Part shown: positions 1 to 6,990 of the stretch, one piece after another
How the letters are laid out: the number at the start of each line of letters is the position of its first letter
Numbering within the stretch: the stretch's first letter is position 1
Origin: an uncultured Ruminococcus sp.
GTDB taxonomy: Bacteria > Bacillota > Clostridia > Oscillospirales > Ruminococcaceae
DNA length: 7,090 bases
NCBI GenBank assembly: GCA_902783235.1
Contig: CACZQG010000123.1
Span: 1-7,090, forward strand
Direction of reading: 5' to 3'
The notes under the pieces: model-generated
Databases searched by the model: none
What the model was told of the DNA's origin: nothing
Seen by the model: the letters and a program-made list of their open reading frames with translations, nothing else
Position numbers and translations under genes: made by a program

Positions 1-61
1 ATTTGGATTGAAACACAAATGCCCTTGGGGTACGCCAGTATGCCTGCATCGATTTTGTACA

Positions 62-109
62 ATCTAACGAAAAATCTGACTTCGCATCTGACGCACAATC
101 TATGTGCGG
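62..109. repeat. Four degenerate 12-nt tandem units, each starting ATCT
   Basis: ATCT occurs at 62, 74, 86 and 98, exactly 12 nt apart. The units are ATCTAACGAAAA, ATCTGACTTCGC, ATCTGACGCACA and ATCTATGTGCGG. Units 2 and 3 share ATCTGAC. The spacing is close to one helical turn and is also a multiple of three, so either a protein-binding array or the remnant of a short tandem duplication could explain it. The function is unknown. Confidence 0.6.
92..108 (+). other. Small hairpin in the alaS leader
   Basis: CGCACA at 92-97 is the exact reverse complement of TGTGCG at 103-108, leaving a 5-nt loop (98-102). No T-run follows, so it is not a terminator. It ends 22 nt before the alaS ribosome binding site. 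It could be part of the repeat element's own structure rather than an alaS control site. The second copy of the 19-nt module (6991-7009) lacks the left arm, so this stem is not conserved between the two copies. Confidence 0.4.
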
Positions 110-121
110 TATTGCCTTAAA
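103..121 (+). repeat. 19-nt direct repeat, copy 1
   Basis: The sequence reads TGTGCGGTATTGCCTTAAA. It matches positions 6991-7009 in the same orientation at 18 of 19 bases (A to G at the ninth base). Both copies are followed by an A-rich stretch. Here that stretch leads straight into the alaS ribosome binding site. Confidence 0.7.
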
Positions 122-130
122 CAACATAAA

Positions 131-136
131 AAGGAG
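131..136 (+). promoter_or_regulatory. Ribosome binding site that fixes the alaS start
   Basis: AAGGAG at 131-136 lies 9 nt before the ATG at 146. The in-frame ATG at 104 lies inside the upstream repeat, has no such site, and would add 14 residues unlike any AlaRS N-terminus. Position 146 is therefore the better start. Confidence 0.85.
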
Positions 137-145
137 TATAAAAAT

Positions 146-2785
146 ATGAAGTGGCGTGGAGTTAATGAACTGAGAGAGATGTATCTCTCATTCTTCGAGA
201 GCAAGGATCATACAAGAATGGCAAGTGCACCCCTTATACCTCAGGGGGATAACAGCCTTCTGCTGATAAATTCAGGTATGGCACCTTTGAAAAAATTCTT
301 CCTGGGTCAGGCAACACCTCCCAACAAGAGAGTGACTACCTGTCAGAAGTGTATCCGTACCCCGGATATTGAAAGAGTGGGTAAGACTGCCCGTCACGGC
401 ACATATTTTGAAATGCTGGGCAACTTCTCCTTCGGTGACTATTTCAAGAATGAAGCTATAGAATGGGCGTGGGAATTCCTTACAAAGACCCTGGAGATCC
501 CTGCCGAGAGACTGTGGATAACCGTATTTGAAAGCGATGACGAGGCAGAGCAGATATGGATGAACAAGATCGGTATTCCCAAGGAGAGGATAATCCGCCT
601 GGGCAAGGAGGATAACTTCTGGGAACACGGCTCAGGCCCCTGCGGTCCCTGCTCGGAAATTCACTTTGACAGAGGCGAGGAGTACGGCCCCTTTGAAAGC
701 TTTGAACAGGCAAGTGACTGTGACAGGATAATAGAAATATGGAATCTGGTATTCAGCCAGTTTGACAGTGACGGCAAGGGTCACTATGAGGAAATGAAAA
801 ACAAGAACATAGATACAGGTATGGGGCTTGAAAGACTTGCCTGTGCTATGCAGGGTGTGGACAACCTGTTTGAGGTGGACACGGTTAAAAATATAATGGG
901 CAGGATAAGTGAGATAGCAGGTGTGAAGTACAAGGAAAACGAAAAGTCTGACGTATCTCTCCGTGTTATCACCGATCATATAAGAAGTACAACCTTTATG
1001 GTAGGAGACGGTATCAATCCTGCCAACGAGGGCAGAGGCTATGTACTGAAAAGACTTCTTCGCCGTGCGGCAAGACACGGTAAGATGCTGGGTATAAACG
1101 AGCCCTTCCTGTATAAGGTATGTGATACGGTTATAGACGAAAACAAGTGCGCTTATCCCGAGCTTGATGAAAAGAGAGAGCTTATCAAGAAGATAATCAA
1201 GCATGAGGAGGAGAGCTTTGCCAAGACCATCGACAAGGGTACAGAGCTTCTTAATCAGTTTATTGACAGGATCGAGTCAAAGGGTCTGAGCAGGATACTT
1301 TCCGGTGAGGATGTGTTCAAGCTGAGCGATACCTACGGCTTCCCTCTGGATCTTACCAGAGAGATAGCTGAGGAAAACGGCATAGATATAGATGAGGACG
1401 GCTTCCATAAGTGTATGGAGGAGCAGAAGAGAATGGCAAGAAGCGACAGAGCTTCCAAGGTCAAGACCTCATGGGCTGAGGATGAGAATGCTAAGATAGA
1501 TGCTCCTGCTACAGAATTCAAGGGTTATGTGAACTTTGCCTGCGATGCAAATGTGGTTGCACTGTTCAGTGAGGGCAAGCCGGTGGATGCCCTTCCTGAA
1601 GACAAGGAAGGTGTTATCGTTCTGGATAAGACACCCTTCTATGCAGAAAGCGGCGGACAGGCTCCCGATAAGGGATATATCATTGACGGCAATGCAGAGT
1701 TTGAGGTATATTCCGTAAACAAAACGGAAAACGGCCACTTCCTTCACTTTGGTGTAATGAGCAAGGGCAGTATCTCCCTGGGCAGCAAGGTATCCGCTGA
1801 GATAGACAAGGAGAGCAGAATGTCCACCATGAGAAACCATACCTCTGCTCATCTTCTCCAGATGGCACTGAGGCGTGTTCTGGGTGAACACGTTCATCAG
1901 GCAGGACAGCTGGTAAATGCTGACAGATGCCGTTTTGACTTCTCTCATTTCAGTGCCATGACCCCTGAGGAGATAGCAAAGGTAGAGCAGATAGTAAATG
2001 ATGAGATACTCAGGGCTGTTGATGTTGTCACAAAGGAAATGCCTATAGACGAAGCTCGCAAGCTGGGCGCTATGGCTCTTTTCGGAGAAAAGTACGGCGA
2101 CATCGTAAGAGTAGTTGATATCGGCGGTGACTCAGTTGAATTCTGCGGCGGTACTCATGTAAGCAACACTTCAAATATCGGTCTTTTCAAGATAATCAGT
2201 GAAAACTCCGTGGCTTCCGGCGTAAGAAGGATCGAGGCTGTAACGGGTATAGGCGTGCTGAGCTTTATGAATGAAATGAGAAAGCATATTTCCGATGTTG
2301 CTAAGGTGCTGAAGATCGCAGATCCCTTCAAGCTTGCGGAAAGATGTAAGGCACTTACCGAAGAGGTAAAGGAAAAGGATAAGGAGATCCAGAGGCTTTC
2401 CAGACAGATCGCAGGCAGCCAGCTTGACGGACTTTTCAAGGATGCCAAGGAGGTACAGGGTATCAAGGTCATCTCTGCGCTTCTCAATGGTACAAGCCCC
2501 GATATGCTCAGACAGATAGGCGATAATCTCAGAGAACAGTCGGGAGATTTCATTGCTGTGTTTGCAGGCGTTGTGGAGGATAAGGGCACATTCTACTGTG
2601 TATGCGGTAAAAATGCAGTGGAAAAGGGCGCACACGCAGGCAAGATAGTACAGCGCATCGCAGCTATTACAGGCGGTAAGGGCGGCGGAAGACCCGATAA
2701 CGCTATGGCAGGTGTGGGCAAGAATTACATGATAGATGAAGCACTGGCATCACTGGACAGCATTGTGGGCGACTTTATAAAATAA
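146..2785 (+). CDS. alaS: Alanyl-tRNA synthetase
   Basis: This class II synthetase attaches alanine to tRNA-Ala in the cytoplasm and clears mischarged Ser- or Gly-tRNA-Ala. The protein has 879 residues, close to the usual 875 or so for bacterial AlaRS. The N-terminal catalytic domain carries the motif 2 region RHGTYFEMLGNFSFGDYF (residues 83-100). The editing domain has both halves of its zinc site, H565-x3-H569 in HTSAH and C667-x3-H671 in CGGTH. A likely coiled coil (about 715-760) follows, then a C-terminal DHHA1-type domain with the glycine-rich GGKGGGRPDNAMAGVG at 843-858. Nothing essential appears missing or frameshifted. The start at 146 is set by its ribosome binding site and the conserved N-terminus MKWRGVNELREMYLSFFESK. 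No T-box is visible upstream, although many Bacillota regulate alaS that way. The gap to the next gene is 128 nt. Confidence 0.98.
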   Translation: MKWRGVNELREMYLSFFESKDHTRMASAPLIPQGDNSLLLINSGMAPLKKFFLGQATPPNKRVTTCQKCIRTPDIERVGKTARHGTYFEMLGNFSFGDYFKNEAIEWAWEFLTKTLEIPAERLWITVFESDDEAEQIWMNKIGIPKERIIRLGKEDNFWEHGSGPCGPCSEIHFDRGEEYGPFESFEQASDCDRIIEIWNLVFSQFDSDGKGHYEEMKNKNIDTGMGLERLACAMQGVDNLFEVDTVKNIMGRISEIAGVKYKENEKSDVSLRVITDHIRSTTFMVGDGINPANEGRGYVLKRLLRRAARHGKMLGINEPFLYKVCDTVIDENKCAYPELDEKRELIKKIIKHEEESFAKTIDKGTELLNQFIDRIESKGLSRILSGEDVFKLSDTYGFPLDLTREIAEENGIDIDEDGFHKCMEEQKRMARSDRASKVKTSWAEDENAKIDAPATEFKGYVNFACDANVVALFSEGKPVDALPEDKEGVIVLDKTPFYAESGGQAPDKGYIIDGNAEFEVYSVNKTENGHFLHFGVMSKGSISLGSKVSAEIDKESRMSTMRNHTSAHLLQMALRRVLGEHVHQAGQLVNADRCRFDFSHFSAMTPEEIAKVEQIVNDEILRAVDVVTKEMPIDEARKLGAMALFGEKYGDIVRVVDIGGDSVEFCGGTHVSNTSNIGLFKIISENSVASGVRRIEAVTGIGVLSFMNEMRKHISDVAKVLKIADPFKLAERCKALTEEVKEKDKEIQRLSRQIAGSQLDGLFKDAKEVQGIKVISALLNGTSPDMLRQIGDNLREQSGDFIAVFAGVVEDKGTFYCVCGKNAVEKGAHAGKIVQRIAAITGGKGGGRPDNAMAGVGKNYMIDEALASLDSIVGDFIK

Positions 2786-2786
2786 A

Positions 2787-2816
2787 GACCTATGCAGGTG
2801 TTTAGCATAGCAGGTC
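2787..2816 (+). terminator. Imperfect hairpin just after alaS, possible weak terminator
   Basis: The hairpin starts two bases after the alaS stop. GACCT (2787-2791) pairs with AGGTC (2812-2816) and ATGC (2792-2795) with GCAT (2805-2808), with a 3-nt bulge at 2809-2811 and a 9-nt loop. It is followed by ATTTG rather than a real T-run, so termination would be weak. It may instead be an RNA end-stabilising or processing structure between alaS and the downstream genes. Confidence 0.35.
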
Positions 2817-2822
2817 ATTTGT

Positions 2823-2878
2823 AAGTGATCCCGTAAACGTAAATGCATGAGGAAAAAAGCTTTTGGGTCACTTTTCTC
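2823..2878 (+). terminator. Second hairpin between alaS and the HIT gene, terminator-like
   Basis: AAGTGA (2823-2828) pairs with TCACTT (2868-2873), and CCC (2830-2832) with GGG (2865-2867) across a one-base bulge. The loop of about 32 nt contains the self-complementary AAAAGCTTTT. The right arm runs into TTTTCTC, a short pyrimidine tail. The large loop argues against an efficient intrinsic terminator. Partial termination, with read-through into the HIT gene, is the most I would claim. Confidence 0.35.
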
Positions 2879-2895
2879 AAAAAGCGGCTCTGAAT

Positions 2896-2904
2896 AAAAG
2901 GAGG
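2896..2904 (+). promoter_or_regulatory. Strong ribosome binding site that fixes the HIT gene start
   Basis: AAAAGGAGG lies 9 nt before the ATG at 2914. It excludes the longer in-frame reading from 2863, which would overlap the upstream hairpin and add 17 residues not seen in HIT proteins. Confidence 0.85.
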
Positions 2905-2913
2905 AAAAGAAAA

Positions 2914-3261
2914 ATGGATTGCTTGTTTTGCAAGATAATCGCCGGTGAGATACCGGGTACAAAGGTATATGAGGATGAGGATGTTTATGCTTTCAGAGAC
3001 ATAAACCCCATAGCTCCCGTACACGTTCTCATCGTACCTAAAAAACACATTTCAGGTGCTTCGGAGATAAACAGCGATAATTCGGCTGTGGTGGCTAAAA
3101 TATTTGAGGCAGCAGCTAAGATCGCCCGTGCAGAGGGCTATCCGGACAGCTTCAGGATCGTTACCAACTGCGGAGAGGATGCAGGTCAGACAGTACATCA
3201 TCTGCATTTCCACCTCCTTGCAGGTGTCAAAATGGGCTGGTCAGCTAATACAGGTATTTAA
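2914..3261 (+). CDS. HIT-family (HinT-like) nucleotide hydrolase
   Basis: This is a 115-residue histidine-triad protein, the full length of bacterial HinT/PKCI-type members. These are small cytoplasmic dimers that hydrolyse purine nucleoside phosphoramidates such as AMP-linked amines; the natural substrate is usually unknown. The N-terminus MDCLFCKIIAGEIP has the C3-x2-C6 pair, which with His45 in PKKHI probably helps bind a structural zinc, as in other bacterial members. The active-site triad is H96-L-H98-F-H100-LL, preceded by QTVH. By analogy with human HINT1, H98 is the nucleophile. The C-terminal KMGW matches the family. The gene has a strong ribosome binding site of its own after the 128-nt gap and is separated by only 20 nt from the phosphoribosyltransferase gene, so it is probably the first gene of the downstream unit. 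The family call is firm; the physiological role is not. Confidence 0.95.
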   Translation: MDCLFCKIIAGEIPGTKVYEDEDVYAFRDINPIAPVHVLIVPKKHISGASEINSDNSAVVAKIFEAAAKIARAEGYPDSFRIVTNCGEDAGQTVHHLHFHLLAGVKMGWSANTGI

Positions 3262-3281
3262 CGAGAGGAGAAAAAGATAAC

Positions 3282-3842
3282 ATGAAAAAGAAAACCTTTA
3301 CACTGAATGTTGCAGGGCTTACAAGAGAGCTTTCCATATGCCCTATAAACGATGAGATCTCCATTGCGGCTTTTGTTATGTTTTCGGATGTGGAGCTTAC
3401 AGAAAAATGCACCGCAGAGCTTTTGAAAAAGGTGCCGGATTTTGATATAGTACTTACAGCGGAAAGCAAGGGTATTCCTCTGGGCTATGAAATGGCAAGG
3501 CAGAGCGGCAAGCAGTATGTAGTTGCAAGAAAATCCGTAAAGCTCTATATGACTGACCCCATCTCTGTTGAGGTGAGATCCATCACTACCGATTACCAGC
3601 AGACACTTTATCTCTCAGCAGAGGATATTGTACGCATGAAGGGCAAGAGGGTGCTTATTGCAGACGATGTTATCAGCACAGGTGAATCCCTTAATGCCCT
3701 TATGAAGCTGGCTGAAAAGGCAGAGTGTGAGGTCATCGCCAAGGCAGCAGTTCTGGCAGAGGGGGATGCGGCTTACAGAAATGATATAATCTTCCTGCAG
3801 GAGCTTCCCATTTTCAAAACAGATGATAAAGAGAAGGCATAA
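3282..3842 (+). CDS. Adenine-phosphoribosyltransferase-like protein (type I PRTase)
   Basis: This 186-residue cytoplasmic protein has the type I phosphoribosyltransferase fold. The PRPP-binding motif VLIADDVISTGES spans residues 124-136, with the acidic pair D128/D129 and the STG loop. Upstream are ESKGIPLGYEMAR (61-73) and the VARKS and SITT segments (81-104) that resemble Apt. The first 50 residues do not resemble the N-terminus of standard Apt, which usually carries a PGIxFxDI-type segment. The tail has EGDAAYRNDIIFLQELPIF (160-178), which fits a separate COG0503 subgroup often annotated only as Apt-like. The likely reaction is transfer of phosphoribose from PRPP to a purine base or a related substrate, but the base cannot be named from sequence. 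GAGAGGAG at 3263-3270 precedes the ATG. The stop codon directly abuts the comEC start. Confidence 0.88.
   Translation: MKKKTFTLNVAGLTRELSICPINDEISIAAFVMFSDVELTEKCTAELLKKVPDFDIVLTAESKGIPLGYEMARQSGKQYVVARKSVKLYMTDPISVEVRSITTDYQQTLYLSAEDIVRMKGKRVLIADDVISTGESLNALMKLAEKAECEVIAKAAVLAEGDAAYRNDIIFLQELPIFKTDDKEKA
3832..3837 (+). promoter_or_regulatory. Ribosome binding site inside the PRTase gene, supporting a TTG start for comEC
   Basis: AGAAGG at 3832-3837 lies 5 nt before TTG at 3843. The next in-frame ATG (residue 14) has no comparable site, so the TTG start is preferred. The site sits within the last codons of the phosphoribosyltransferase gene, which suggests translational coupling. Confidence 0.6.
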
Positions 3843-5915
3843 TTGAAACGAAAAACAGTATACGCTGCCTGCGGCTGGGCAATGGGACTTCTCCTTATGT
3901 CTTTTTTGCCCCGGGGCATGAGTATACTTGTACTGCCTGTGGCGGTGGTTATCATCCTGACTATGAAGCTTTTTCTGAGAAAGGGCTTAAAGGAGATAGT
4001 CACCGTCGCAGTTGTATTTCTTATGGCAGCAGGCTATTACAGGCTTTACGGCTTTGTGACAATGGACAGGGTGCTGGAAAAATGCGGCAGCCCGGTAAGC
4101 GTTACCGGGGAGATACTGGATGCTGCGGAATACAGTGACCGGGACTGCCGTTATCATGTTAAGGGCGATATAGACGGGGTGGCTGCGGAGCTTTATGTAT
4201 ATGCTCCCTCAGCTGAGGTGCAGCCGGGGGACAGGCTGAATTTTACAGGTACTCTGAAGCCCTGTGAGAACAGCTTTGTTTTTCCTGCCGGAGACTATTA
4301 CAAGTCAAAGGGCATATATGTCCGGGCAGACAGGATAAGCTATCTGGATGTGGAAGTGAATGATGAGGTGTCTCTCACACGGCTCATATCCCGGTATCGG
4401 GATCATGTGACACGGATCATAAGAGATGAGCTTCCCCGTGAGGACGGCTCCCTTTTGCTGGGTATGCTGCTGGGGGATAAATCGGGACTTGCGGAGGATG
4501 ACAAGACCCTGTTCTATAATACGGGGATAGGTCATGTCATGGCTGTTTCAGGACTGCATCTTGTGCTGTTCTGCTCCCTGTTCATGTATCTTTTCAAAGC
4601 CATGCATCTTGGGAGGATAACACGCTTTGTACTTATTGAAGCGGTGATGCTGTTATTCATGCTGTGCAGCGGTATGTCCCTGTCGGTACAGCGTGCAGCC
4701 TTTATGATGACACTTGTAAATCTTGCGCCCCTGCTTATAAGGCAGGCTGATACACTTACATCCGCAGGAGCAGCATTTATCATACTCACCCTGAAATGTC
4801 CCTTTGCGGTAAGAGATCCTTCATTGCTGCTTTCGGTAACGGGAGTCATAAGCGCAGGAGCTCTGGCACCCTATATGACAGGAAGGATGAGCGGCAAAAG
4901 CATCCGGCAGCGTCTGATAAAAAGCGGAGCCTATGCACTGTGCCTGTGGGTGGGGATATTCCCTGTATCGGTCTTGTGCTTCGGAGAATGCTCATTTATC
5001 TCACCTGCAGCAAACATACTGCTGACACCTATATGCATGGCGGCACTGCTATTGGGAATATTGTTCTGCCTGCTTGTATTTTTGTCACCTGTATTTGTGT
5101 TAAAGACAGCGGGACTGCTGTGCCATGCGGTCCTTATGGCAGTGCGGTATATGGGCAGACTTTCCTTTTCCGCCATGAGCTTTAGCAGCGGCATGAAGGT
5201 GATAGTGGGTGTGCTGATGCTTATATCGGTAATAGTATTTATCAGATACACCGGCAGAAAAGCTTTTGTATTGTGTTCTGCTGTATCGGGAGCAGTGATA
5301 GCAGCTTCTCTTGCGGCGGTAAGGCTCATAGGGGAAGATGGTATCCGTATCGCCTTGCTGGGAAAAAAGAACATAGATGTTATAGTTGCGGAATATGAGG
5401 GCAGATGTGCGGTGTGTGATATATCCGGGAACAAGGATAATGTTTCCTTCCTTCGGGAGTATCTTGCCGCCTGCAATATACACAGTGTGGATACCCTGGT
5501 GTTTATGGCAAAGCCCTATAGGACAATGGCATCATATGACGACGGGCTGGCTCTCACGAATATTGAAAGTGTTATAATGCCGCAGGATACGGTGATCCGT
5601 GAGGATATGAAAATATGCGGCTGTATCCCGGAATTGTCCGACATGAGGGGCATTGAAATAAATGGAGTGCTGGAGCTTGATGATACACGCATAGCTGTCA
5701 GGGAGGGAAGCTTTTCCTTTGTGTGTGACAGCAGTGCTCACGATGACCGTGCTGACATTTATGCAGAATACGGAGAGATCTTTGATCCCCCGTTGTGCTC
5801 GTCGGTGATAGTGCCGGGCTTTGACAACAAAAATGGGGACAGAGATATATACACGGAAACAAATCTGCTGATACAGGCTGACAGCAGCGGAAGATACAGC
5901 ATAGGAGGGATATGA
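3843..5915 (+). CDS. comEC: ComEC/Rec2-family DNA uptake channel with degenerate C-terminal domain
   Basis: ComEC forms the inner-membrane channel that brings transforming single-stranded DNA into the cytoplasm. The protein has 690 residues. About three N-terminal membrane segments (residues 7-70) are followed by a soluble DUF4131/OB-like region (about 83-160) containing FPAGDYYKSKGIY. The Competence domain has the family signature GHVMAVSGLHL at 230-240 and roughly eight or more hydrophobic segments up to about residue 495. A soluble segment from about 501 to 690 occupies the place of the metallo-beta-lactamase-like nuclease domain. Its expected HxDxDH motif after the LxLTH strand is absent: that position reads LVFMAKPYRTMASYDDGL (552-569). 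Metal-dependent nuclease activity is therefore doubtful. No frameshift explains the loss. Translation probably starts at TTG, directly after the preceding stop. A holA gene 3 nt downstream is a common Bacillota arrangement. The family call is firm; working transformation is not implied. Confidence 0.93.
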   Translation: MKRKTVYAACGWAMGLLLMSFLPRGMSILVLPVAVVIILTMKLFLRKGLKEIVTVAVVFLMAAGYYRLYGFVTMDRVLEKCGSPVSVTGEILDAAEYSDRDCRYHVKGDIDGVAAELYVYAPSAEVQPGDRLNFTGTLKPCENSFVFPAGDYYKSKGIYVRADRISYLDVEVNDEVSLTRLISRYRDHVTRIIRDELPREDGSLLLGMLLGDKSGLAEDDKTLFYNTGIGHVMAVSGLHLVLFCSLFMYLFKAMHLGRITRFVLIEAVMLLFMLCSGMSLSVQRAAFMMTLVNLAPLLIRQADTLTSAGAAFIILTLKCPFAVRDPSLLLSVTGVISAGALAPYMTGRMSGKSIRQRLIKSGAYALCLWVGIFPVSVLCFGECSFISPAANILLTPICMAALLLGILFCLLVFLSPVFVLKTAGLLCHAVLMAVRYMGRLSFSAMSFSSGMKVIVGVLMLISVIVFIRYTGRKAFVLCSAVSGAVIAASLAAVRLIGEDGIRIALLGKKNIDVIVAEYEGRCAVCDISGNKDNVSFLREYLAACNIHSVDTLVFMAKPYRTMASYDDGLALTNIESVIMPQDTVIREDMKICGCIPELSDMRGIEINGVLELDDTRIAVREGSFSFVCDSSAHDDRADIYAEYGEIFDPPLCSSVIVPGFDNKNGDRDIYTETNLLIQADSSGRYSIGGI
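5903..5908 (+). promoter_or_regulatory. Ribosome binding site for holA
   Basis: AGGAGG at 5903-5908 lies 10 nt before the ATG at 5919 and within the final comEC codons. A nearer ATG at 5912 reaches a stop after four codons, so 5919 is the start. Confidence 0.8.
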
Positions 5916-5918
5916 ACC

Positions 5919-6968
5919 ATGCCTGAAACAGGATCGGATGAGCTTTTGAAAACTATAAGGCAGGGTGATATTTCCTCTGTTTATTATATATACGGCAGGG
6001 ATATCCTGACTGTGGAAAATGCAACTAAAGCCATATTCAAAAAAAAGCTGGGCAAGGACTGGCGTGAGAATGTGGAAAGGCTGGACGGGGGAGAGTTGGA
6101 TGTAAGCGGACTTGCAGACAAAATGGAAATGTGCCCCATGTTTTCCGAATGCAATGCATTGCTGGTAAACGACCTGAACGCCGAGGAGCTTACAGCAGAC
6201 AAGCTGGAGCTGCTATTGGATTCAATAGGGAATATACCCGATTCCACACTGCTGATATTCAACATTACAGGCTTTGATATAAAAAAAGGTAAAAAGGCAT
6301 TCAGCGGCAAAAATAAAAAGCTTGTGGATGCGGTAATGAAAAAGGGAACGGTTTGTCAGTGTGAGCTGAAAACCGCTTCCCAGCTTTCAAAATGGGTAAT
6401 TGATACAGTCGGAAAAAACGGCTGTACTATTTCCGGAAGCAATGCTCAGAAGCTGTGTGAATACTGCCTTATGGACAGTTTGCAGGTGGCAGGGGAGCTT
6501 AAAAAGCTTTGTGACTATAAAAACGGGGGAGAGATCACCGGGGAGGATATAGATATCCTGGTGTCAAGTCAGATGGAGACTGATTCCTTCAAGCTGGCAA
6601 GATCTGTCATCGCCATGAATGCAAATCAGAGCTTTATAATACTGGAGGAGCTGTTTAATAAACGGAATGAGCCGGTAGCGGTGCTGTCGGCAATATCCAT
6701 GTCCTTTACTGATCTTTACAGAGCCAGAGCCGCTATAGCCGCAGGCAGGCAGCCTGAGGAGGTAATTGTGGACTTTGGCTATAAGGGGAGAGATTTTGCT
6801 GTACGAAATGCCTTTCGTGACTGCCGCAAAATATCTCTGGAATCCCTGCGTAAATGTATTTGCATACTCAGAGATACGGACAGACAGCTGAAGCAGTCGG
6901 GCAGCTCGTCAAAAATTGCTCTTCAAACGGCATTGACCCGGATGATAATGGCTGCAAGAGAAAAATAG
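5919..6968 (+). CDS. holA: DNA polymerase III delta subunit (clamp loader)
   Basis: The delta subunit opens the beta sliding clamp and, with delta-prime and tau/gamma, loads it on primed DNA. At 349 residues the protein has the normal length of bacterial HolA. The N-terminal domain starts with SVYYIYGRDILTVENATKAI (20-39), matching the family's opening Y-x-YG-x-(D/E)-x-x-x-(I/V)-E pattern. As expected for delta, no Walker A motif is visible. A second domain has a helical NAQKLCEYCLMDSLQVAGEL segment (175-194), the typical place where delta reads NEL-EKL-like, here ELKKLCDY (193-200). The C-terminal collar domain includes SFKLARSVIAMN (223-234), then NEPVAVLSAISMSFTDLYRAR (250-270) and ALQTALTRMI (334-343). 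Three nt separate it from comEC, so the two are cotranscribed. In many Bacillota rpsT follows holA; within the 122 nt left here no such gene begins. Confidence 0.92.
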   Translation: MPETGSDELLKTIRQGDISSVYYIYGRDILTVENATKAIFKKKLGKDWRENVERLDGGELDVSGLADKMEMCPMFSECNALLVNDLNAEELTADKLELLLDSIGNIPDSTLLIFNITGFDIKKGKKAFSGKNKKLVDAVMKKGTVCQCELKTASQLSKWVIDTVGKNGCTISGSNAQKLCEYCLMDSLQVAGELKKLCDYKNGGEITGEDIDILVSSQMETDSFKLARSVIAMNANQSFIILEELFNKRNEPVAVLSAISMSFTDLYRARAAIAAGRQPEEVIVDFGYKGRDFAVRNAFRDCRKISLESLRKCICILRDTDRQLKQSGSSSKIALQTALTRMIMAAREK

Positions 6969-6990
6969 TTCAGCAGCTTTGAAAAAACAC

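Larger units (their letters stand above)
1..121. repeat. Intergenic repeat-like element upstream of alaS (5' end outside window)
   Basis: This non-genic stretch ends about 10 nt before the alaS ribosome binding site. It contains a degenerate 12-nt periodicity (62-109), a 6-bp hairpin (92-108) and, at 103-121, a 19-nt sequence that recurs at 6991-7009 with one mismatch. It has no stop codon over most of its length in four of six frames. One is a + frame running from the window edge to the TAA at 118-120, which would encode an Asn-Leu-Thr-rich peptide of 4-residue period. I do not regard these as genes: no frame has a convincing ribosome binding site, and openness in several frames is what a stop-poor periodic repeat gives. 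From memory the sequence resembles dispersed intergenic repeats of Ruminococcus genomes; I cannot verify this here. Confidence 0.5.

Noticed and set aside
21..47. GGGGTACGCC as a possible T-box sequence controlling alaS
   Set aside because: It lacks the conserved TGGNACCGCG core, has no following terminator with a T-run, and no specifier stem is apparent in the 145 nt available.
1..120. A short + reading frame from the window edge to TAA at 118-120 (also readable from ATG at 19), as a small or partial protein
   Set aside because: It has no ribosome binding site before the ATG, three other frames are equally open, and its 4-residue repetition simply mirrors the 12-nt DNA repeat.
104..145. Upstream alaS start at ATG 104
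   Set aside because: It lies in the repeat element and has no ribosome binding site. The AAGGAG at 131-136 and the conserved AlaRS N-terminus both point to 146.
272..2635. Several long open frames on the minus strand opposite alaS
   Set aside because: Their translations resemble no family, they lie opposite a fully conserved gene, and they lack ribosome binding sites; they are shadows.
4796..5483. Overlapping open frames on both strands within comEC
   Set aside because: The comEC frame is continuous with family motifs. The alternatives are low-complexity shadows and do not contain the missing metal-binding motif, so they do not suggest a frameshift.
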